Assembly (NCBI RefSeq): GCF_032490495.1
Contig: NZ_JAVYJB010000003.1
Location: forward strand, 248,001-312,000
DNA: 64,000 bases
Reading direction: 5' to 3'
Origin: Pilosibacter fragilis
Lineage (GTDB): Bacteria; Bacillota; Clostridia; Lachnospirales; Lachnospiraceae
The notes under the pieces are model-generated. The model did no database searches and had not been told where the DNA came from. It saw nothing but the letters and a program-made list of their open reading frames with translations. This document shows, one piece after another, positions 7,147-15,913 of the stretch. The first letter of the stretch is position 1. Every line of letters begins with the position of its first letter. The translations under genes and the position numbers were made by a program.

Positions 7147-8004
7147 ATGTTTGAAAAACTAAAATATTTCTCCACGATCTTCTTCGGCACCTTCATCATC
7201 GCCGTGGGAGTCTATTTCTTCATGAACCCGAACCATATCATCAGCGGAAGTATCTCAGGACTCGCCGTGGTTCTCGTAAACTTTGTCCCGCTGTCCCTGT
7301 CCGCCATGACGCTGCTCTTAAACATCATCTGCATCATCCTGGCATTCCTCTTCGTGGATAAGACCTTCGGGACAAAGATCATCTTTATCTCCGTCCTGCT
7401 GCCGGCGCTTCTCTTTGTGTTCGAGATCCTGTTCCCAAATCCGGGTTCTCCCACAGGAAATATCGCCCTGGACGTGGTGGGAATGATCGTCGTGATCTGC
7501 TACGGACAGGCAGTCCTCTTTAACGCCAACGCCGCGTCCGGCGGTCTCGACATTATCGCGAAGATCATGAACAAGTACCTCCACATGGATCTCGGAAAGT
7601 CCATCATTATCGCCGGAATGGTGACCGTCGCAAGCTCCTATTTCGCCTACGACCTCCAGACCGTGATCATCGGCGCCCTGTCCACCTACTTCAGCGGCCT
7701 CGTCCTGGACTACTTTATCGACGAGTTCACCGGAAAGATCCGCGTCTGCGTGATCTCCGAGCACAACGATGATTTCAAGCGCTACGTCATCGAAACACTC
7801 CAGCGCGGAATCACCGTCTACACCGCAACCGGCGGCTACAGCGACACGCAGAAGGAAGAGATCCTTGCGATCCTCACCAAAAAGGAATATGGTCAGTTTA
7901 TGGACTACGTCCAGGCAAAGGACCCCAACGCCTTCGTAACGATCTCCAACGTGAAGCGCGTGGTGGGAAGCTGGAATACGCCGAAGAGACGGACGTACTT
8001 CTAA
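7147..8004 (+). CDS. YitT family membrane protein
   Basis: 285 residues. About five membrane segments fill residues 10-190 (for example FFGTFIIAVGVYFFM, LSAMTLLLNIICIILAFLFV, IIFISVLLPALLFVFEILF), including NANAASGGLDIIAKIMNKY, a hallmark of the family. A cytoplasmic DUF2179 domain follows at about 205-270 (GKIRVCVISEHNDDFKRYVIETLQRGITVYTATGGYS). The biochemical function of the family is not settled; transport has been proposed. It has its own strong promoter and a shared terminator, so it forms a single-gene unit. Codon use is unusually rich in C-ending codons, suggesting good expression. Confidence 0.9.
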   Translation: MFEKLKYFSTIFFGTFIIAVGVYFFMNPNHIISGSISGLAVVLVNFVPLSLSAMTLLLNIICIILAFLFVDKTFGTKIIFISVLLPALLFVFEILFPNPGSPTGNIALDVVGMIVVICYGQAVLFNANAASGGLDIIAKIMNKYLHMDLGKSIIIAGMVTVASSYFAYDLQTVIIGALSTYFSGLVLDYFIDEFTGKIRVCVISEHNDDFKRYVIETLQRGITVYTATGGYSDTQKEEILAILTKKEYGQFMDYVQAKDPNAFVTISNVKRVVGSWNTPKRRTYF

Positions 8005-8103
8005 GACCATGCGCCTCCAGAACCTGTTACCGGCATTCTCTGCAGAACACACACAATTCCTACAGATCCTGCCGCCAGCAGTTTCTTCCGAATTTATGCA
8101 GCA

Positions 8104-8150
8104 AAAAGGCTGATGCAGTTTCAAACCAACGCATCAGCCTTTTCTTTATT
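8104..8150. terminator. Bidirectional terminator between YitT and MATE genes
   Basis: An 11-bp perfect stem (AAGGCTGATGC, 8106-8116, with GCATCAGCCTT, 8131-8141) has A residues before it and T residues after it, so it can stop transcription from both converging genes. Confidence 0.8.
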
Positions 8151-9486
8151 TCCTACTATTCTTCCATCCATTGATCGTCCTCCAATACACTCCCATCCCG
8201 GTCACTCCAACAAGCACCTCTGAGATCGGAAACGCAAACCAGGTAAACTGAAGTCCCAGAAGAGACAGCGCCCAGAAAATCGGGATCAGACAGAATATCT
8301 GGCGCATCACAGACAGGAACAGACTGACTCTTCCATTTCCGATCGCCTGAAAGAACACCGGTGTCATCAGTGAAAATACCGCCGGAATAAAACTCGATCC
8401 AATGATCGGAAACGCCGTTTTTCCGATTGCAATGACCTCACTGCTGTCCGAAAAGATCCGGAGCAGTTCCACCGGAAAGAACACGAAACAAACCCCCCCG
8501 ATCAGCATAAACCCACAGGAAAACAGATAACTGTCCTTCATGGTCTCCCGGCATCTCCCATAACTCTTCGTCGCGTAGTTGAAACTCAGCACCGGCACAA
8601 TACACGTCTGCAGTCCCATCAGCGGGATAAAGAAGAAGGTCTGCATCTTATAATAAAGTCCTAAAACCGTCACCGCGGAATCCGAAAATCCCGCGAGGAT
8701 CGCGTTTAAGATCACAATATACACCGTGTACATGGCCTGCTGTAAAATCGATGCGTATCCAAGCCAGTAGATCTGTTTTATGTAAACCTTCATTTTCCGA
8801 AACTCCGGCGGCCTGCGCACTCCCCCGAAGGCCGTGATCACAGCCGCGGCCACCTGACCGCAGACTGTAGCGTAGGCAGCTCCCGCCACGCCCATCTGCG
8901 GCACAGGACCAAGTCCGAAGATCATGATCGGATCCAGGACGATATTAGTCAGCGCGCCAACGGTCTGGGCGATCATCGGGCGCCGCATATTTCCCCTGGA
9001 CTGGTGTACTTTCGTCCAGTTTCCCTCTAAAAACGCGCCAATACTGCCGATGCAGACGATCCGCCCGTAGATCACCGCGTCCTCGATCGCCTCCGGAGAC
9101 TTCGCGCTTGTCATGACATAGGGACGCATAAACACGGCCGCGAGAACCGCAAATATAAGCCAGGTCATGAATTCCAGAACCATGCCGGTTCCCGCTGCCT
9201 CCTCGGCTTTCTGCTGGAATTTCTGCGCATACTGTCTCGCCATGTACGTGTTGACACCGACACCGGTTCCCACCGCCAGGGCAATAATGATAAGCTGCAG
9301 CGGATAGATCACCGACAGCGCTGTCAGCGAATTTGCGGAATACTGACCGACGAAAAAGCTGTCCACGATGTTGTACACGGCCTGAATGAGCTGCGCCAGC
9401 ATGACCGGCGGCGCGATCTTCAAAAGAATCTTCGGAATCTTTTCCGTGCGGAAGAGATCCGTTCCAGTCTCCATCTTCTCCTTCAT
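8146..9486 (-). CDS. MATE family efflux transporter
   Basis: 446 residues from ATG 9486, overlapping the stop of the MarR gene as TGATG; AGGAGGAAGAG just ahead is the ribosome binding site (a GTG one codon earlier is also in frame). Twelve membrane helices are expected. It opens with FRTEKIPKILLKIAPPVMLAQLIQ and VDSFFVGQYSANSLTALSVIYPL, the N-lobe signature, and the C-lobe repeats the pattern. MATE proteins use Na+ or H+ gradients to export cationic drugs or metabolites across the inner membrane. Cotranscription with a MarR regulator suggests substrate-induced expression. Which compounds it exports cannot be told. Confidence 0.93.
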   Translation of the reverse strand: MKEKMETGTDLFRTEKIPKILLKIAPPVMLAQLIQAVYNIVDSFFVGQYSANSLTALSVIYPLQLIIIALAVGTGVGVNTYMARQYAQKFQQKAEEAAGTGMVLEFMTWLIFAVLAAVFMRPYVMTSAKSPEAIEDAVIYGRIVCIGSIGAFLEGNWTKVHQSRGNMRRPMIAQTVGALTNIVLDPIMIFGLGPVPQMGVAGAAYATVCGQVAAAVITAFGGVRRPPEFRKMKVYIKQIYWLGYASILQQAMYTVYIVILNAILAGFSDSAVTVLGLYYKMQTFFFIPLMGLQTCIVPVLSFNYATKSYGRCRETMKDSYLFSCGFMLIGGVCFVFFPVELLRIFSDSSEVIAIGKTAFPIIGSSFIPAVFSLMTPVFFQAIGNGRVSLFLSVMRQIFCLIPIFWALSLLGLQFTWFAFPISEVLVGVTGMGVYWRTINGWKNSRK

Positions 9487-9929
9487 CACTCTTCCTCCTC
9501 CAGCGCGTCTTCCAACACCCGGTCATACTCCATGAACAGCTCCGTCATCATCCGGATCCGCTCTGCTCCGAGCTGAGCCGCCGCCCGCTCCTCCATAAGA
9601 CTTAAAGAATGCAGGAGCCGTTCCGAATACTCTTCTCCGCTCTCCGTCAGCACCAGCGCCTTCTCTTTTCCGCGGCTCATCTCCTCGCTGACCGCAAGGA
9701 TCCCCTCTTTCCGCATCTCCGTGATCACATGGTTCACCGTCTGCCGCGGCAGCATATAAGAATCGCAGACCTGTTTCTGTGTGCAGGATCCATATTCCCG
9801 GATCGTATAGAGCACCAGCATCCGGTTATAGCTGACCTTATTTTTCTTCGCCCACACCGAGTAGACTCTTCGGCACCGGATGATCGCCTGGTTTACCTGG
9901 TCGTGAAGCTTCTGTATTTCATGGTCCAT
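9486..9929 (-). CDS. MarR family transcriptional regulator
   Basis: 147 residues from the ATG at 9929 (MDHEIQKLHDQVNQAI), placed behind AAAAGGAG; the frame stays open 20 codons upstream through the promoter. The winged helix-turn-helix is at about 35-105: RMLVLYTIREYGSCTQKQVCDSYMLPRQTVNHVITEMRKEG, with the wing SRGKEKALVLTESG. Flanking helices form the dimer interface. MarR proteins repress adjacent efflux genes until a ligand binds. It is the first gene of an operon with the MATE transporter, and palindromes overlap its own promoter, so autorepression is likely. Confidence 0.92.
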   Translation of the reverse strand: MDHEIQKLHDQVNQAIIRCRRVYSVWAKKNKVSYNRMLVLYTIREYGSCTQKQVCDSYMLPRQTVNHVITEMRKEGILAVSEEMSRGKEKALVLTESGEEYSERLLHSLSLMEERAAAQLGAERIRMMTELFMEYDRVLEDALEEEE

Positions 9930-9940
9930 AATCGTTTTCT

Positions 9941-9999
9941 CCTTTTCAATCCCATTTGAGACTGAAAAGGAGTATACTCCCGTCACCATGATTTGTCAA
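9941..9999 (-). promoter_or_regulatory. marR-MATE promoter with overlapping operators
   Basis: On the minus strand TTGACA (9994-9999), a 17-nt spacer and TATACT (9971-9976) make a near-consensus promoter. The -10 box lies inside the palindrome GGAGTATACTCC (9969-9980). Directly downstream, 9941-9970 is a 30-bp inverted repeat with 11-bp arms (CCTTTTCAATC and GACTGAAAAGG, one mismatch) covering the expected transcript start. These are fitting sites for a MarR dimer. Confidence 0.75.
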
Positions 10000-10183
10000 T
10001 CCCCGCAGCTCCGCTTCCACCATCAAAGTTCCACCTGCAATTCATGCCGATTTTCGACATCTTGTGCAGCGTTTATTGACAACACCCGAAAAATTGATAT
10101 CCTAAAGATAACCGATTCCGTTGCAAGATCAGTTTTTTATACCATTTTTCAGCTTTTCTTACGAAAATAAAGGGGGAATCTCT

Positions 10184-13100
10184 ATGAGAAGTACATATAA
10201 GAAACCACTGGCGCTCCTGCTGTCCGCGGCGTTGAGCTTTACACTGTCCGGCAGCCCCGTCTATGCGTCAAACAGCAGCTTACTGCCAGAAACAGGCACA
10301 CGGAGCGCACTTCCGGCGCAGACGGCAACCTCTTCCAATGCTGTCACGCCGTCCAACGCCCCGGCTCCAGTGACTCCATCCAGCACTGCTGCCGCCATAG
10401 CCACCTTTTCCAATGCTGTGGAAAACCAGGAGCCCGTTGTTTCTGTGGACTACATTTCTGGAACAAAAGAATTCACCGATATCTTTGAGGCACTCGACTG
10501 GATCGTTCCGGGAGTGACATTCACCCTGCTCAGAGACACCACGATTACACGCCAGCTGAAGCTTGACGCCAACGTATGTGACTGGGATAATATAACCTTC
10601 GATCTCAACGGTTATACCCTGTCCGGAAATTTTGATGATGAGGCCGTTGTGTATTTCGATCCTGCGACAGCATATCATGTCGCATTTAAAAACGGAACCA
10701 TCGAAAATACAGCGGAAAATGGTACTGCCGTTCAGTTATGGGACGGTCAGATAACCATGGAAAATATAAATATCAAAGGTGATTTTGTTATCAGATACAC
10801 TTTTCTTAATTCCGGGGGCTATACACCGACCTTCCTCGGCGGCGGAACGATCAGCAGACTCCGCACGGAATCCGAATATCCGGCGGATTTCGGCAATGCC
10901 CTGGCCCCTGGATGTTACTTCGTTGATTCCGATGGCCGCCGCGTGCAGGGAGATGCCCTGGAACGCGGCACCAAACTGGAAAACGTCACAGTCATGACAT
11001 GTGAGCATGAAAAAGGATTTGTCAGGGATCCTGACACCTTCTTTACCAGATATATCTGTCCAGTCTGCGGCAATGCCTGCACACATGATTCCCGCAGTTC
11101 AGATGACAGGGAATGTGAGATCTGTCATATGGAGATCAACGACATTGTGTACAATCCCGGAGAGACGGAATATGTCACCTCCTTTAACGATGCAACGACT
11201 GCCGCGAATCCTTTCAGCAGCAGGATCCTTCTGTTAAGCGATCAGGATTCATCCTCCAATTTCGTCTTCGACAATATGACCGTTGATTTTAATGGTCACA
11301 CAATGATCTGGACCGGAAGTCACGGTAACACAGCTAGTATTTCCGGTACAGGTGTAACGTTGCAGAATACCGGCACCACCCGGGGACACTTTATCGGCAC
11401 GCTCAACCTTTGGGGATCTTCCCCCAGCCTGATCATCCCGGCCGGCACGAACCTTCTCATTGATGCTCTCGAGATCCAAGAAGGAACTGCCTCCCTCTCC
11501 AGCGGCACCTTCGGCACAATCACGAGTTTAAACGGCAGTGCCCTCACTGACCTTCTTGCGCCAGGATACTGCTACGAACAGAATGGTCAGATCATCGTTC
11601 CGTCTGACAGCGACACAAAACTCACCAATGTGTCCGTAGTTCCCTGCGACCACACTTCGGCAGCCGTGACGACCACCAGCGGATCCACGATCATCTACAA
11701 ATGCCCCTGCGGCGAAGTGACCTACACAGGCAGCGTGACAAAAGACGGAAAGACTCTGTACTATGCGGATCTTCAGGACGCCCTCGATCATGCGTCCGGC
11801 GGTACATTCCATTTCCTCACTCCGTCTCTCAATACCCGGCTTATTGTCCCGGACAATGTGACGATTGATTTCACCAATATGTCACTGTATCACGATACTT
11901 CAGACTCAGAATTGGTCCTCAGTGGCAGAGTCACGCTCCTCAACCGTGAAACTCCATATGCGCTCATCCAGAATATTCCTATCGTCGTCCAGTCCGGCGG
12001 TACACTGATCGTTCCAAAAGATTACAGCATTTCAGAAGAAAATCAATTAGACCTGTCCTCCGGATCATCCATCACCATTGAGCCTGGCGGACATGCTGAA
12101 CTAGACAGCGGTACATACAGTTATATCTACGCAGACACAGACAGTGAGATCCATATTTCCGACTGCAGCAACCCTGTCCTTGTTATGAAGGACGGCAGCA
12201 GGGCAGTCCTGACCGGCGGCAGCTACCGGTCGCTCTATCTGGAAGGGATCTGTGACGTAAAGATCTCCGGCGGAAGTTACGGCAGAATTGAGATCTATGA
12301 GACGGACCTTCAATCAGCTCTGGTTCGTCCGAAAGTCACTTACGCGGATTTCTCCGCTCTGCTGACGAATGGATCAGGATTTCAGAAGTCTGACGGCAGC
12401 TGGCTCTCCAAGAACGATGTAACCAATTCTCCCGAATATATGAACAGAAAAAGTAAATATATTGAAGATGTGACCGCTGTGGATGCGCCTGTCCAGGATG
12501 CAGCCGTATATGCCCGGATTTCCGGTACAGAGTACAAAGAGTCTGTGAACGTCCAGTACAAAGCACGGACCGGCAGGGAATTCAGCCTGATGCCTGATAT
12601 CCACTTCAGATCAGATGTAACTCCGTCTGCCTCCTGCCAGTGGTACCAGGTAAATTCCGACGGCAGCATGACGGAGATCGAAGACGCCTCAGACATGGCT
12701 CTCCACCTCTCTCCGACGATACCCGTCGGCACATACACCTATGCCGCGGAGATCACCTGCGGCGGATATATCTGCTACAGTGACCCGTACACCGTGACCG
12801 TCACTCCCCGGGAACTGGAGCTGACCGTCGATGAAGATTTCATCTCAAAAGTCTATGACGGTACAGCGAATGTACCCGACATAAAGCCTATATTCATTGC
12901 GGCTGGCGGCGGAGATCTCCCGGATGCAGACGAGATCACATGTCTGATCGGCGATTCCTGGTACTTTAATTCTCCAGCACCAGAAACACCAAATCCAGAT
13001 TTTTCCGATGAAAAAGGGGTAAGCTTCCTCTGCACCCTGACAAACCCGAACTACTCGTTTGCAGGCGGGGAAACGGAAAAACGTTTTTTCTGCGGTCAGG

Positions 13101-14086
13101 CACCGTACATCAAAAAAGCCACCGCATCCAATGCAAAACCAGGAACCATGACTGTCCTCAATCATACGGAAGCCGCGTACCGCTTTGACCTCAGTTCCCT
13201 TCTGCCGGAGCTCGACACGCCGAAGAAATACGGCACGGTCGAATACCATCTTGAGGACGTGGCTCTCGGAGACTATTACGACAGCGGCGCGTCCATCTGT
13301 GATGGAGTACTGACACTTCCGGTCCGTCCGGTGGATTCTGCGCTGGAGCAACAGATCGGCACCGTGACAGTTAAAGTCATCTCCCAGAATTACCATGACT
13401 TTCTCCTCACGCTCCAGGTCAGCGCTGTCAACAATAAGCTGCCCGACAGCGGCGAAGACAATAAGCCAGGCGGGAACTCCGGCGGCAATACTTCCGGCGG
13501 TGGAAATTCTTCCTCCAATGGCAGTAATTCCGGCGGAAACAGTTCTTCCGACAGTGACAGCGATTCTTCCTATGAAGATACGTTCCTGTCCTCAGACTAC
13601 TCCGGACAGGCACAGTCCAAATCTCCGTCCACGATCAGCATTCCATCCGCTGTACCGGATAAGAACGGTAATGTAACTCTCGATCACAATATGATCCAGT
13701 TCGCCATCAAAGCCGCCCGGAAAACTGTGAAAAAGAATGGCAGATCTGCAAACGGCATCGCGGTGTCCATCCCTGTGGTATCAGAAAAGAGTCATTCCGC
13801 ATTCTCCGTGACGATAAGTGCCCGCATTCTCGACACACTGATCCGCGAAAACGTGACTCATTTAGCGCTCGGACTTGACGGCGCTTCGACCGCATACCTG
13901 GATGCAGACCTGTTAAGATGGCTGGATGCCAGATCTGCCGATGCAGATATCCTCATCAGGATCCAGCCAGCAGTCCAGATCACCGGCAGCGCAAAACCGG
14001 CTCATACGCTGTCTGTATTTCTCTTTACTGGCGGAAAAGAGACACCTGTCACTGATTTTGGCAATCTCTCGATCACAATAAAATAA
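10184..14086 (+). CDS. Large secreted surface protein with beta-helix-like repeats
   Basis: 1300 residues from ATG 10184, behind AGGGGGAATC. Residues 1-27 are a signal peptide (KKPLALLLSAALSFTLSGSPVYA). A Thr/Ser/Pro linker follows with repeated SSNAV, PSNAP and FSNAV motifs. Three related blocks carry a D-ALD...TFTLL then TFDLNGYTL pattern (near 125-190, 325-400 and 515-600) and recall right-handed beta-helix or pectin-lyase-like repeats. Cys/His clusters (CPVCGNACTH, CEICHM, CDH...CPCG) separate them. A YDG/MBG-type segment (ISKVYDGTANVP) is at about residues 887-1000, a Gly/Ser/Asn linker at about 1095-1150, and a globular C-terminal domain ends the protein. There is no LPXTG, SLH or wall-binding repeat, so anchoring is unclear. 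Probably an adhesin-like protein. It is monocistronic. Confidence 0.75.
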   Translation: MRSTYKKPLALLLSAALSFTLSGSPVYASNSSLLPETGTRSALPAQTATSSNAVTPSNAPAPVTPSSTAAAIATFSNAVENQEPVVSVDYISGTKEFTDIFEALDWIVPGVTFTLLRDTTITRQLKLDANVCDWDNITFDLNGYTLSGNFDDEAVVYFDPATAYHVAFKNGTIENTAENGTAVQLWDGQITMENINIKGDFVIRYTFLNSGGYTPTFLGGGTISRLRTESEYPADFGNALAPGCYFVDSDGRRVQGDALERGTKLENVTVMTCEHEKGFVRDPDTFFTRYICPVCGNACTHDSRSSDDRECEICHMEINDIVYNPGETEYVTSFNDATTAANPFSSRILLLSDQDSSSNFVFDNMTVDFNGHTMIWTGSHGNTASISGTGVTLQNTGTTRGHFIGTLNLWGSSPSLIIPAGTNLLIDALEIQEGTASLSSGTFGTITSLNGSALTDLLAPGYCYEQNGQIIVPSDSDTKLTNVSVVPCDHTSAAVTTTSGSTIIYKCPCGEVTYTGSVTKDGKTLYYADLQDALDHASGGTFHFLTPSLNTRLIVPDNVTIDFTNMSLYHDTSDSELVLSGRVTLLNRETPYALIQNIPIVVQSGGTLIVPKDYSISEENQLDLSSGSSITIEPGGHAELDSGTYSYIYADTDSEIHISDCSNPVLVMKDGSRAVLTGGSYRSLYLEGICDVKISGGSYGRIEIYETDLQSALVRPKVTYADFSALLTNGSGFQKSDGSWLSKNDVTNSPEYMNRKSKYIEDVTAVDAPVQDAAVYARISGTEYKESVNVQYKARTGREFSLMPDIHFRSDVTPSASCQWYQVNSDGSMTEIEDASDMALHLSPTIPVGTYTYAAEITCGGYICYSDPYTVTVTPRELELTVDEDFISKVYDGTANVPDIKPIFIAAGGGDLPDADEITCLIGDSWYFNSPAPETPNPDFSDEKGVSFLCTLTNPNYSFAGGETEKRFFCGQAPYIKKATASNAKPGTMTVLNHTEAAYRFDLSSLLPELDTPKKYGTVEYHLEDVALGDYYDSGASICDGVLTLPVRPVDSALEQQIGTVTVKVISQNYHDFLLTLQVSAVNNKLPDSGEDNKPGGNSGGNTSGGGNSSSNGSNSGGNSSSDSDSDSSYEDTFLSSDYSGQAQSKSPSTISIPSAVPDKNGNVTLDHNMIQFAIKAARKTVKKNGRSANGIAVSIPVVSEKSHSAFSVTISARILDTLIRENVTHLALGLDGASTAYLDADLLRWLDARSADADILIRIQPAVQITGSAKPAHTLSVFLFTGGKETPVTDFGNLSITIK

Positions 14087-14090
14087 TTAT

Positions 14091-14145
14091 GCGTATGTTT
14101 TCTTACGGTCAACGCAGCAAGTGCGCCGACCTACTGAACAGTTAC
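14091..14145. repeat. Family A repeat, right-half copy
   Basis: Matches the right 55 bp of the copy at 23795-23927, including TATGTTTTCTTACGGTCA and the end TACTGAACAGTTAC. The left two hairpins are absent and the remaining hairpin has lost one base pair. It starts within a few bases of the stop codon of the surface-protein gene. Confidence 0.8.
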
Positions 14146-14185
14146 AATTCTGCTTACATCTGCATTTCTGACGTGTAATTGCGAA

Positions 14186-14232
14186 AAAAAGCAGGTCTAC
14201 ATCGGTGTTTTTCACCTGCAGACCTGCTTTTA
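14186..14232. terminator. Bidirectional terminator between surface protein and SufB-like genes
   Basis: GCAGGTCT (14191-14198) pairs with AGACCTGC (14220-14227) around an inner GGTG/CACC hairpin. Seven A precede it and TTTTATT follows it, so it can serve both converging units. Confidence 0.8.
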
Positions 14233-14252
14233 TTATGCATAACCTTTCGATT

Positions 14253-15179
14253 TTAGTTCAGGAAGTTCTCAATAATAACGCTCTCCGCCTCTTCCTCGGT
14301 AAGTCCCAGCGTCCGAAGCTTTAATAACTGCTCATCGTTGATCCTTCCGATCGCCGCCTCATGGATGATCGCCGCGTTTAAGTCGCGCGCACGGATCTCC
14401 GGAATGGATCCGATCTCGGCGTGGTCCATAATGATGGAGTCACACTGGATATGGGCCTGACATTTGTTGTTTCCGACCGCCTTCGGGTGGAAGGTCTGGA
14501 CGGAATTGCCTTTTCCGACAGACCTTGAGATGATCTGGGCTGAGCTGTCCTCACCGTTTAAACGTACCTCGATGTTGGACTCCGCCGTCTGGTCTCCCTC
14601 GGTCATGAGGCGCTCCGTCACATACAATCTGGAGTTTTTATCCATCTCCACAAGCGTCTCGCGGACTGTGGAGTCAACGCCCTTGATCTGTGCCGTATCC
14701 AGAGTAAATACGGAATTTTCTCCGACATAGATATTCGTCACCGGATTCAGCACACGGCCGCCGGTTCCATTTCCATCTCCATAATGCTTTTCCTGATAAC
14801 AGACGTTCGCATTCTTTCCAACATGAAAGGTATGGATCCCGTCATGTCTGCTCTCATTGCATCCGCTGTTGTGGATCCCGCAGCCCGCAACGATCGTAAC
14901 GTCCGCGCCGTCTGCGATATAGAAATCATTGTATACAAGGTCTGTCATGCCGGAAACGCTGACGACCACCGGGATGTAAACTTTCTCGCCCTTTGTATCG
15001 CCATCAATATAGATATCGATGCCCGGCTTGTCCGTCTTCTTCTTGATCTTAATATGCTCACTGTCACCGTGGCAGATGGACGTTCCGTTCTGGCGCAGAT
15101 TGAAAGCGCCCTTCTGGGAAAATCCGTTGTCATTGATGACCCTCAGTACCTCTTCTACTACATGATCCAGCTCTACCAT
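14253..15179 (-). CDS. SufB/SufD-like Fe-S cluster scaffold (SMS-type)
   Basis: 308 residues from ATG 15179, which overlaps the SufC stop as TAATG. The core is the SufB/SufD right-handed beta-helix fold: VYIPVVVSVSGMTDLVYNDFYIADGADVTIVAGCGIHN, then repeated strands ending in MDHAEIGSIPEIRARDLNAAIIHEAAIGRINDEQLLKLRTLGLTEEEA, the family C-terminal signature with the conserved histidine before the AAIG turn. It is much shorter than E. coli SufB (about 495 residues). A lone SufC plus short SufB pair corresponds to the proposed SUF-like minimal system of anaerobes. It would assemble clusters with the ATPase encoded just upstream. No cysteine desulfurase lies nearby. Confidence 0.85.
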   Translation of the reverse strand: MVELDHVVEEVLRVINDNGFSQKGAFNLRQNGTSICHGDSEHIKIKKKTDKPGIDIYIDGDTKGEKVYIPVVVSVSGMTDLVYNDFYIADGADVTIVAGCGIHNSGCNESRHDGIHTFHVGKNANVCYQEKHYGDGNGTGGRVLNPVTNIYVGENSVFTLDTAQIKGVDSTVRETLVEMDKNSRLYVTERLMTEGDQTAESNIEVRLNGEDSSAQIISRSVGKGNSVQTFHPKAVGNNKCQAHIQCDSIIMDHAEIGSIPEIRARDLNAAIIHEAAIGRINDEQLLKLRTLGLTEEEAESVIIENFLN

Positions 15180-15913
15180 TACGCTCTCACCCCCGCATTT
15201 CCTGCACATGCATGACATTTATCAAGACCTTCTAAACACGGCAGGACATCTTCCTTCCGTCCTTCCGCCTTGATCTTCCCGTCATCGATCACCATGATCC
15301 GGTCTGCCATGCTGATGATCTTCTCCTGATGGGAGATGACGATCAGACTCTGTTTTTTCTCCTTATGGATCTCCTCAAACTTCCGGATCAACATCGAGAA
15401 GCTCCAGAGATCGATCCCTGCTTCCGGCTCATCAAAAATACATAAGGTATGTTCCTTCGCAAGAACCGTCGCGATCTCGATCCGCTTCATCTCGCCTCCG
15501 GAAAGCGTTCCGTCGATCTGACGGCCTAAATATTCCTCAGCGCAGAGTCCCACGTCAGACAAAAGCCTGCAGCACTCCTGATCTTCCAGCTCTCTTCCTG
15601 CTGCCAGCGCAAGAAGTCTCTGCACCGTCATTCCCTTAAATCTCGGTGGCTGCTGGAATGCATAGCCGATCCCGGCGTTAGCCCGGTGGTTGATATCGTA
15701 ATCCGTGATATCTTCCCCGTTTAAAAAGATCTTTCCGCTCTCCGCCTTCTCGATTCCGATCATGACCTTCGCCAGTGTGGACTTTCCACCGCCGTTTGGT
15801 CCCGTAATCACCAGCATCTCCCCATCGTCCACCTGGAAAGAAATATGATCCAGAAGACATTTTTTCGCCCCGTTATCCTCCACATGGAGAATCAAATTTT
15901 CCGCTTTTAACAC
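15179..15913 (-). CDS. sufC: SufC-like ATPase of the Fe-S assembly system
   Basis: 244 residues; starts at GTG 15913 (MLKAENLIL) behind AGAGAGGTG. It is a cytosolic ABC-type ATPase with Walker A GPNGGGKST (about 35-43), Q-loop YAFQQPPRFKG, signature LSGGEMKR (about 137-144), Walker B CIFDEPEAGID (about 157-167) and switch histidine ISHQEK. The lengths and DEPEAG (where transport ATPases have DEPT) are typical of SufC. Its C-terminus CHACAGNAG carries two cysteines not usual in textbook SufC, which might bind a cluster or metal. It powers the conformational change of the SufB-like scaffold. It is the first gene of the pair. Confidence 0.9.
   Translation of the reverse strand: MLKAENLILHVEDNGAKKCLLDHISFQVDDGEMLVITGPNGGGKSTLAKVMIGIEKAESGKIFLNGEDITDYDINHRANAGIGYAFQQPPRFKGMTVQRLLALAAGRELEDQECCRLLSDVGLCAEEYLGRQIDGTLSGGEMKRIEIATVLAKEHTLCIFDEPEAGIDLWSFSMLIRKFEEIHKEKKQSLIVISHQEKIISMADRIMVIDDGKIKAEGRKEDVLPCLEGLDKCHACAGNAGVRA

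Noticed and set aside
7318..8124. 268-codon open frame on the minus strand across the YitT gene
   Set aside because: Lies fully antisense to a well-supported membrane protein gene, is rich in His/Asp/Gly as mirror frames of high-GC genes are, and has no ribosome binding site.
10121..10183. Upstream start for the 1300-residue surface protein
   Set aside because: It would place 21 residues before the signal peptide, and the internal ATG at 10184 has the ribosome binding site.
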